DNA of 6,264 bases from an uncultured Lysobacteraceae bacterium (lineage in GTDB: Bacteria; Pseudomonadota; Gammaproteobacteria; Xanthomonadales; Rhodanobacteraceae): NCBI GenBank assembly GCA_946482585.1, contig CAMLSI010000327.1:1-6264 (forward strand), read 5' to 3'. Position 1 is the stretch's first letter, and each line of letters starts with the position of its first letter. The translations under genes were made by a program, and so were the position numbers. Positions 1-6,264 of the stretch are shown here, piece after piece. A model generated the notes under the pieces. That model was not told the DNA's origin. It made no database searches and worked only from the letters and a program-made list of their open reading frames with translations.

Positions 1-1
1 C

Positions 2-2203
<2,202 letters not shown>

Positions 2204-2285
2204 GTCGCGGCGTCGCCTGGACGGTCTCACTGGAACAGCCTGCCGGAGGATCACTTTCCCGCTCGCGCATCGCGCCGCCGCGGGA

Positions 2286-2293
2286 TATAGAAT
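2286..2293 (+). promoter_or_regulatory. Candidate -10 element for the two-repeat exported protein
   Basis: TATAGAAT is the most AT-rich stretch in an otherwise GC-rich 123-bp gap. It contains TATAGA (2286-2291) and TAGAAT (2288-2293), each one mismatch from TATAAT. Transcription would start near 2298-2301, about 26-29 nt before the ATG at 2327. No good -35 hexamer lies 16-18 bp upstream, where the sequence is GCGC-rich. The call therefore rests on the -10 alone. It implies that the downstream gene has its own promoter and need not be read through from maeB. Confidence 0.4.
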
Positions 2294-2317
2294 GGGAAAT
2301 CCGTGATCTCGGGTTCC

Positions 2318-2324
2318 AGGGGGG
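2318..2324 (+). promoter_or_regulatory. Ribosome binding site that favours the ATG at 2327
   Basis: The purine run AGGGGGG ends two bases before the ATG at 2327, with its AGG core about six bases away. An alternative in-frame GTG at 2303 would add eight residues (MISGSRGV). It has no purine-rich stretch at the right distance, and it lies almost on the predicted transcription start. The signal-peptide n-region also reads more naturally from the ATG. Confidence 0.6.
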
Positions 2325-2326
2325 TT

Positions 2327-3280
2327 ATGCAGACGAATTTGCTTGCGGCGGTCCGATTTCTGCGCCTGGAGTTCTACGGGCGTTTGATCGTCCCGGTTTC
2401 CCTGGTACTCGCTCCCGCAGCCCATGCTGCACCGCCCACCATCACCTACGCGTCACCTCCGCCCATCTTTCAGGCCGGCGGCAGCGTTCTGCTGGGCAAC
2501 GACGCCGTCATCGCCGATCCGGACAGTGCGACGCTGTCGAAGATCGATTTCCTCTGCTGCGGTGGCAACAGCTCGCTCACGCTCGACCCTGACCCCGCGA
2601 CTATGGGCAGCCTCAGCCTGAGCTGGAGCAATTACTCGCTGGGCGGCTCTCAGTACAACCTGAGGCCCGCCGCAGGACCGTTGCCGACGCTTGCGCAATG
2701 GCAGGCTGCGCTGCGCGGGGTGCGCGTTTCTTTCGTCGGCAACCCTTCGCTAGCCTCGTCTCAATTCTCCGTCTGGATCATCCCTTACGACGACGGCAAC
2801 ACGATGAACATGGGGATTTTTCGCTACGTGGGCTTGCTGGAAACCAATCTGATCGTTCCTGTCGGCACCGTCGAGACCGCGGTGGGCCAGCCGCTGGCAT
2901 TCACTGGCAGCAACGTGATCAGCTATCCCGACCTGGGAGACTATTCCGGTGTGAATCACCAAGACCGACAGCAGATCAGTCTCAGTGTCAGCCATGGTAC
3001 GTTGTCGTTGACGGTTTCCACCGGGATCACGTTTGTCTCGCCGAACAACACGGCGTCGCCCGTCTTTCAAGGCAGTAGCAGCCAAGTACGCGCGGCCCTG
3101 GCCAGCCTGGTCTACGTACCGGTCGCCGGATATGAGGGCGGAGACCGGCTTGACGTCACTCTGAGTGGACGCTTCGTCGATCCGCAGGGACAGATCAGCC
3201 TGCCGGAAATCGATCACAAGGAAATACCGCTGCGCGTCGGCACTACACCCGTCTCGTTGCAGTCGTTCAACATCGACTGA
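2327..3280 (+). CDS. Exported protein of two cadherin/RTX-adhesin-like repeats
   Basis: A 317-aa protein of unknown role, predicted to be exported. A rather long n-region (1-19, with four Arg) is followed by the hydrophobic segment LIVPVSLVLAPA and a likely cut after AHA (residue 34). The rest divides into two similar beta-rich units. Unit 1 is about 36-166 and includes DPDSATLSKIDF, TLAQWQAALRGVRVSF and IIPYDDGNT. Unit 2 is about 172-304 and includes ISLSVSHGTLSL, GSSSQVRAALASLVYVP and GYEGGDRLDVTLSG. The patterns 'S.GTL.L', 'Q..AAL..L.Y.P..GY.G.D.L' and 'TLAQWQAALR' resemble the tandem repeats of large RTX/VCBS-type adhesins and of IPTL-CTERM surface proteins, as I recall them. Here there are only two units, with no transmembrane anchor and no obvious calcium nonapeptides. 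The tail is TPVSLQSFNID. A Cys pair sits at 77-78. The first 60 codons have about 73% GC at position 3, against about 87% in maeB, which hints at a separate origin. A surface or matrix role is inference. Confidence 0.85.
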   Translation: MQTNLLAAVRFLRLEFYGRLIVPVSLVLAPAAHAAPPTITYASPPPIFQAGGSVLLGNDAVIADPDSATLSKIDFLCCGGNSSLTLDPDPATMGSLSLSWSNYSLGGSQYNLRPAAGPLPTLAQWQAALRGVRVSFVGNPSLASSQFSVWIIPYDDGNTMNMGIFRYVGLLETNLIVPVGTVETAVGQPLAFTGSNVISYPDLGDYSGVNHQDRQQISLSVSHGTLSLTVSTGITFVSPNNTASPVFQGSSSQVRAALASLVYVPVAGYEGGDRLDVTLSGRFVDPQGQISLPEIDHKEIPLRVGTTPVSLQSFNID

Positions 3281-3348
3281 GTGCGCGGCAAGGAAACAGC
3301 AGCCTAGGCCGACCCGGGCCGCGCAGGTGCTGCACGGTGCTTTGGCTT

Positions 3349-3489
3349 GTGCGTCGAACAAAATCTTTCGCGGCGGTGCTCCTGGCACTCCTTGCGTGCC
3401 CTGTTGCTGCCCACTCTCTCGCCGAGACCGGTGTGCAAGCCATTGCGCCATCCATGGCGTCTCTTTCAGATGAAGCTGCGTGCTTGTGA
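3349..3489 (+). CDS. Possible small secreted peptide or gene remnant with a signal peptide
   Basis: A 46-residue frame starting at GTG 3349 encodes a basic n-region (MRRTK) and a hydrophobic core (AAVLLALLACPVAA). A plausible signal-peptidase site follows (HSLA, cut after residue 25), leaving a 21-residue tail that ends DEAACL. There is one Cys in the core and one near the C-terminus. The stop (TGA 3487-3489) directly abuts the stop of the converging gene, so the two stops form TGATCA. Evidence against a real gene: no strong Shine-Dalgarno site precedes GTG 3349 (an upstream GTG at 3337 is a second option, with AGG at 3325-3327), and only about 25 of 46 codons end in G or C. It may be a short exported peptide, the truncated 5' end of a lost gene, or chance. 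It shows no similarity that I recognise. Confidence 0.35.
   Translation: MRRTKSFAAVLLALLACPVAAHSLAETGVQAIAPSMASLSDEAACL
3446..3467 (+). terminator. Weak hairpin with T-rich tail in the convergent gap
   Basis: CGCCA (3446-3450), a TCCA loop and TGGCG (3455-3459) form a five-pair stem. It can be extended by a G-T wobble between 3445 and 3460, and TCTCTTT follows. On the plus strand this could end transcription from the 2327-3280 gene. The T tract is interrupted, and the site lies about 165 bp past the stop and inside the possible small ORF, so it is only a weak candidate. No T tract follows the hairpin on the minus strand. Confidence 0.25.
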
Positions 3490-5550
3490 TCAGGGCACGA
3501 GTTCCAGCCGGTTCGTCGCCCCCGTCAGATCCGCATTCAGCGTGATCCACAGATCGCCGGTTTCGGTGCGCAGCGACGGGAAGTAGTCGACGTCGACCGT
3601 GAGCGCGGCGCCGTTGAGCCGTACGGCCGGATAGTCATTGCCGCTGATGTTGCGCACGACGACCACGGGCTTGCGCAGGGTGCCGCTGCCGACGGCGATG
3701 TTCGCGTCGAGCGCGTTGCCGAGCGAGACGAAGGTCAGGGTGCCGTAGACCGGGTCGTAACCCGCCGGCGAATAGGTCATCGAATCGGGGCGATTCACGC
3801 CGGCCAGTCCGCTCGTCGCCACACTGCCGACGGTCGCGGTCAAGGTCAGCGACTGCATCGCTTCGACCTGCGCTACCTGCGCGCCGACCGGATCGCTGCT
3901 GTGCGGGCCCAGTACCACGTACGTCGAATAGCTCTTGCGCGGCCAGCCCGAGTCGGTCGTGTTCGGCAGCGGGCCGCCCCAGAATGCCGAGCCGTGCGTG
4001 TAGTAGCTGGTCTGGCCGAGGAAGCCGAAGTTCGTGCCCCAGGCCAGGCGCGTGCTGTTGGTCGGCGTGGTCGGCGTCGCGAACGAATAGTTGATCGACT
4101 GGTACGGCCAGTTGTAGTCGCAGGGCATCAGCGAGGGCGGCGAAATGCAGGCATTGCCCGCGGCGCTGGTCGTGTTCCAGCGCGACGTGCCGTAGTAGCC
4201 GCCCGCGTCCTGCTGCGTGATGGGCTGGGTCTGCACCGTGCCCATGGTCGCGTCGACGTTCGTCGTCCACAGTTTCACATAGGGAATCGTGTTGGGCGCG
4301 TTCCAGGTCCAGTCGCTCGCGTAGGTGACCGGTGCCGTCGTCGTCGAGAATTTGTAGCGGTCGCCCCAGCCCACGCCAGCGATGACGCTGTGCGCGCCTT
4401 CGCTCGTGCTGCCGTCGAACAACAGTTCGCCGTAAGGCGCGCGCGAGTCCGCCTCGACCGCGTCCGCCGGCACGGCGCTGAGATCCCAGGAAATCGCCCA
4501 GAGCGGATTGTCGCGACCCGTCGCGAACATCCAGTCGAGCGTGACCGGCACCTGATACAGCGCGTTCGGCACTGCGGCCGTGGTCTTGGACCAGCGCGGA
4601 TAGTTCTGCGTGAAACGGAAGATCGCGTGATGGCGGCCCTGCCAGACGCGCTGGTAGTTGCCCGAGAAGCCGTGACCGAGCGGCGAATCGTCCATGCCGA
4701 TGCCGGCGGTCCCTTCGCTGCGGTGGCTGACCACGTAGCCGAAGCCGCTGGCGCCGCTGGTCGAGGCGGCCACGACGCGGGTGTTGCCGGCGACCTGGTA
4801 GCGGAATTCGCGCAGCTCGCCGCCGTGCGAACCGGTCGGACCTATCTGCCCGTCGTTGAGCGCCAGCACCGCGACACGCGGCTCGCCGGCGGCGTCGCGC
4901 CAGGTGAAGCGATCGCTGACGAGGCCTTGCACGCCGACACCGCGCTCCTGCACGAGTCCGTTGGGCGCCGGCGGCAGGCCGACATTTTCGAAGCCGCTGC
5001 GGAAGATGGAATCGGGCGGCGGCGTGAAGTCCTGCGACAGAACGACATCGTCGATGTACATCACCGGCTGCCCGTTTTCCGAATCGCTCTGGATGTCGAC
5101 GCGGTCGTAGGCGCCCGAGTAGCCCATCGCGCCGGTCGTCAGCGGCACGACGACTTCGCGCCAGACGCCGGCGCCGACCGCGCCTTCGGCGATGTAGGCG
5201 TCGAGTTCGGCCTGCGCGACGATCATTCCGTTCTGCTGCAGGAACACGAAGAGCTGCTGGCCTCCGGTGGCGCCGCCGTGCACCCAGAAGCGCAGCACCG
5301 GATACAGGTCCGTCATCAGGTCCGGATCGGTGTAGAACGATACGGCGTTGTAGGCGTTCTTGCCGCCGCCGCCGACGAAGCGGATCGACACGGAGCCGGT
5401 GTGAGCCTGCTCGTTGCTGTCGAACGTCGAGCCGCCGCCGTAGGAATAATTCTGGAATCCGTTCTGCAAGGCGTCGTCGTAGACGACGAGGTCGGTCGCC
5501 GATGCGGCGCCGCTTCCGAGCAGCAACAGAAGACTCATCCACTTGCCCAT
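3490..5550 (-). CDS. Exported protein with carbohydrate-binding-like N-domain and unassigned C-domain
   Basis: A 686-aa protein predicted to be exported; its enzymatic role is unknown. The start ATG (5548-5550) is preceded at eight bases by GGAGG (5559-5563). The signal peptide MGKWMSLLLLLGSGAASA ends near residue 18. Residues 19-174 resemble a galactose/carbohydrate-binding jelly-roll: it opens with VVYDDALQNGFQNYSYGG, has a central LRFWVHGG and closes with MYIDDVVLSQD. A Pro-rich linker (about 175-196) contains SIFRSGFE. Residues about 200-560 form a large domain rich in Trp, Tyr, Gly and Thr, with FRFTQNYPRW, WMFATGRDNPLWAISWD, DSRAPYGELLFDG, GVGWGDRYKF and SYYTHGSAFWGG. Its many aromatic and acidic residues would suit glycan binding or cleavage, but I see no catalytic signature that I can name. 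The final 120 residues look beta-rich. The only two cysteines, 468 and 477, could form a disulfide in the periplasm or outside. The gene converges on the two-repeat gene and diverges from aceE. Sec-dependent export is well supported; polysaccharide action is inference. Confidence 0.88.
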   Translation of the reverse strand: MGKWMSLLLLLGSGAASATDLVVYDDALQNGFQNYSYGGGSTFDSNEQAHTGSVSIRFVGGGGKNAYNAVSFYTDPDLMTDLYPVLRFWVHGGATGGQQLFVFLQQNGMIVAQAELDAYIAEGAVGAGVWREVVVPLTTGAMGYSGAYDRVDIQSDSENGQPVMYIDDVVLSQDFTPPPDSIFRSGFENVGLPPAPNGLVQERGVGVQGLVSDRFTWRDAAGEPRVAVLALNDGQIGPTGSHGGELREFRYQVAGNTRVVAASTSGASGFGYVVSHRSEGTAGIGMDDSPLGHGFSGNYQRVWQGRHHAIFRFTQNYPRWSKTTAAVPNALYQVPVTLDWMFATGRDNPLWAISWDLSAVPADAVEADSRAPYGELLFDGSTSEGAHSVIAGVGWGDRYKFSTTTAPVTYASDWTWNAPNTIPYVKLWTTNVDATMGTVQTQPITQQDAGGYYGTSRWNTTSAAGNACISPPSLMPCDYNWPYQSINYSFATPTTPTNSTRLAWGTNFGFLGQTSYYTHGSAFWGGPLPNTTDSGWPRKSYSTYVVLGPHSSDPVGAQVAQVEAMQSLTLTATVGSVATSGLAGVNRPDSMTYSPAGYDPVYGTLTFVSLGNALDANIAVGSGTLRKPVVVVRNISGNDYPAVRLNGAALTVDVDYFPSLRTETGDLWITLNADLTGATNRLELVP

Positions 5551-5590
5551 GACCGCTTCCTCCCTGTGTCGCTGTGACCGGGGCGTCGCC

Positions 5591-5653
5591 GTCCGGACAC
5601 CGGTCCGGATCCATTCCGGTCGACCCCGCTTGTGCCGCGCGGCCCGTCCGGAT
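5591..5653. repeat. Three GTCCGGAY copies upstream of the secreted-protein gene
   Basis: GTCCGGAC (5591-5598), GTCCGGAT (5603-5610) and GTCCGGAT (5646-5653) lie 41-103 bp upstream of the minus-strand ATG. Start-to-start spacings are 12 and 43 bp. The first copy is itself palindromic. Copies one and two also pair as CCGGAC-ACCG-GTCCGG (5593-5608), a six-pair hairpin in the 5' leader. They could be an operator or an RNA structure. In such GC-rich DNA, chance cannot be excluded. Confidence 0.35.
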
Positions 5654-5764
5654 GACGACGCGGGCAGCCTAGGCGCGGGTTCGTGAAGGTTGCGAGTTTG
5701 TCAATAAGCCGTTTAGCGAGCGTTTGGCCGGACCGGCCCGCGCGATCGCGCCGGGATCCGCCCG

Positions 5765-5788
5765 CAACGGCATATCAAACGGCCGTTG
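5765..5788. repeat. Inverted repeat upstream of the aceE promoter
   Basis: CAACGGC (5765-5771) and GCCGTTG (5782-5788) are exact reverse complements separated by 10 bp, a spacing of about two helical turns centre to centre. The right arm overlaps a perfect palindrome, AACGGCCGTT (5778-5787). It lies just upstream of the predicted -35 zone of aceE, so a transcription-factor site is plausible. It does not resemble the E. coli PdhR operator as I recall it. Confidence 0.3.
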
Positions 5789-5815
5789 GCCATACAGCAC
5801 AGGCACTTAAGCCGG

Positions 5816-5821
5816 TAAACT
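5816..5821 (+). promoter_or_regulatory. Candidate -10 element of aceE
   Basis: TAAACT matches TATAAT at four of six positions and stands out in its GC-rich surroundings. The expected start point is near 5828-5829, giving a leader of about 93 nt to the ATG at 5922. The best -35 at 17-bp spacing is TACAGC (5793-5798), which is poor, so activation by a bound regulator would fit. An in-frame ATG lies exactly at 5829. Confidence 0.4.
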
Positions 5822-5909
5822 CGGGCCGATGCATCGCCCGCCGGCGATCCCGCTTCGACAAAACGACAACAGCAAGAACGCCACTCCTCCCCAGGCTCAC
5901 GGCGTTCGT

Positions 5910-5915
5910 GGAGGG
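5910..5915 (+). promoter_or_regulatory. Ribosome binding site fixing the aceE start at 5922
   Basis: GGAGGG ends six bases before ATG 5922. This supports 5922 over the in-frame ATG at 5829, which would add 31 residues of low-complexity, non-homologous sequence. A second in-frame ATG at 5928 is too far from the site to be preferred. Confidence 0.7.
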
Positions 5916-5921
5916 ATACCC

Positions 5922-6264
5922 ATGAACATGCTGCAGGACATCCTCAACCAGGATCTGGATCCGACCGAAACCCAGGAGTGGATCGACGCGCTCAACGCGG
6001 TGATCGGCGCCGACGGCCCCGAGCGCGCCCACTATCTGCTCGAGCGCATGGTCGATGCGACGCGGCGCGCCGGCGGCCATCTGCCGTTCCAGCCGACCAC
6101 CGAATACGTCAACACGGTGCCGACGCACGCCGAACGGCGCAATCCGGGCAATGCCGCGCTGGAATGGCGCATCCGTTCGCTGATCCGCTGGAACGCGCTC
6201 GCCACCGTCGTGCGCGCCAACCGCAAGCCGGGCGAGCTCGGCGGCCACATCGCGAGCTTCGCCT
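5922..6264 (+). CDS. aceE: Pyruvate dehydrogenase E1 component, homodimeric type (3' partial)
   Basis: E1 of the pyruvate dehydrogenase complex: it uses thiamine diphosphate to decarboxylate pyruvate and passes the acetyl group to the lipoyl groups of E2 (AceF), in the cytoplasm. Only the first 114 residues are present of a protein usually near 890. The match to E. coli AceE, from memory, runs along the whole fragment: DPTETQEWIDAL (13-24), ERAHYLLERM (34-43), TEYVNTVP (60-67), NPGNAALEWRIRSLIRWNA (74-92) and GELGGHIASF (104-113). His109 corresponds to E. coli His106, an active-site residue near the cofactor. The start is set by GGAGGG six bases upstream. aceF and lpd would be expected next, outside the window. 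Its location downstream of maeB, with two secreted-protein genes between, puts pyruvate production and use in one neighbourhood. Regulation may involve the inverted repeat at 5765-5788. Confidence 0.97.
   Translation, partial: MNMLQDILNQDLDPTETQEWIDALNAVIGADGPERAHYLLERMVDATRRAGGHLPFQPTTEYVNTVPTHAERRNPGNAALEWRIRSLIRWNALATVVRANRKPGELGGHIASFA

Larger units (their letters stand above)
5551..5921. other. Divergent intergenic region between the 686-aa secreted protein gene and aceE
   Basis: This 371-bp region holds the 5' signals of both flanking genes. Near the minus-strand gene are its Shine-Dalgarno site (5559-5563) and three GTCCGGAY copies. A perfect TTGACA reads on the minus strand at 5704-5699, but no acceptable -10 lies 16-18 bp further on (the sequence there is GAACCCGC), so I do not call a promoter from it. 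Near aceE are an inverted repeat (5765-5788), a -10-like TAAACT (5816-5821), an approximately 93-nt leader and a strong ribosome binding site. I see no RNA gene. The open frame 5683-5925 is judged non-coding. Confidence 0.7.

Noticed and set aside
3384..3400. GGCAC-TCCTTGC-GTGCC hairpin as a bidirectional terminator
   Set aside because: Short stem with no T tract directly after it on either strand.
2750..3550. 266-codon minus-strand frame across the convergent gap
   Set aside because: It overlaps the two-repeat gene antisense and the end of the 686-aa gene; composition shows no signal peptide or motif.
3901..5577. 558-codon open frame on the plus strand
   Set aside because: It lies antisense to the 686-aa gene. 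The translation is Arg/Ala/Val-rich with no motifs or signal peptide, as expected for the complement of a GC-biased gene.
3635..5614. 659-codon minus-strand frame overlapping the 686-aa gene
   Set aside because: Out-of-frame shadow: the translation is extremely Arg-rich and low in complexity, while the other frame has a signal peptide, a ribosome binding site and coherent domains.
5699..5704. Perfect TTGACA on the minus strand as promoter of the 686-aa gene
   Set aside because: The positions 16-18 bp downstream read GAACCC, AACCCG and ACCCGC, none of which resembles a -10; the best TAGGCT (5671-5666) is 27 bp away.
5683..5925. 80-codon frame with GTG start whose stop overlaps the aceE ATG (ATGA)
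   Set aside because: The overlap suggests translational coupling, but the product is Arg/Thr/Pro-rich without hydrophobic order, has no ribosome binding site and crosses the likely aceE promoter.

Overview
The window looks like a chromosomal segment from a high-GC gammaproteobacterium, most likely of the Xanthomonadales (Rhodanobacteraceae/Dokdonella-like). The evidence is a MaeB-type malic enzyme, a homodimeric-type pyruvate dehydrogenase E1 (AceE), strongly GC-biased third codon positions, and an 'IFRSGFE' linker motif in a secreted protein that I associate from memory with exported proteins of that group. The taxonomic call is inference. The two metabolic genes are recognised with high confidence.

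Layout from left to right. Positions 2-2203 (+) hold a maeB that enters from outside the window and lacks only about 33 N-terminal codons. After a 123-bp gap with a plausible -10 element, 2327-3280 (+) encodes a 317-aa exported protein made of two cadherin/RTX-adhesin-like beta-sandwich repeats and little else. A 209-bp convergent gap follows. It contains a 47-codon reading frame (3349-3489, +) that reads as a textbook signal peptide with a 21-residue tail. Its stop directly abuts the stop of the next gene. Positions 3490-5550 (-) encode a 686-aa exported protein with an N-terminal carbohydrate-binding-like beta-sandwich, a linker and a large Trp/Tyr/Gly-rich domain I cannot assign. A 371-bp divergent intergenic region (5551-5921) carries short repeats, an inverted repeat and a plausible aceE promoter. 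aceE then starts at 5922 (+) and runs off the right edge.

The outer genes are metabolically linked. MaeB makes pyruvate from malate and is, in studied relatives, controlled by acetyl-CoA. AceE starts pyruvate conversion to acetyl-CoA. Between them sits an accessory block of envelope or secreted genes in convergent orientation. One of these genes (2327-3280) has visibly less GC-biased codons than maeB. No RNA genes, CRISPR arrays, insertion sequences or att sites were seen. The parts that look least described are the orphan two-repeat protein, the small signal-peptide ORF and the C-terminal domain of the 686-aa protein.
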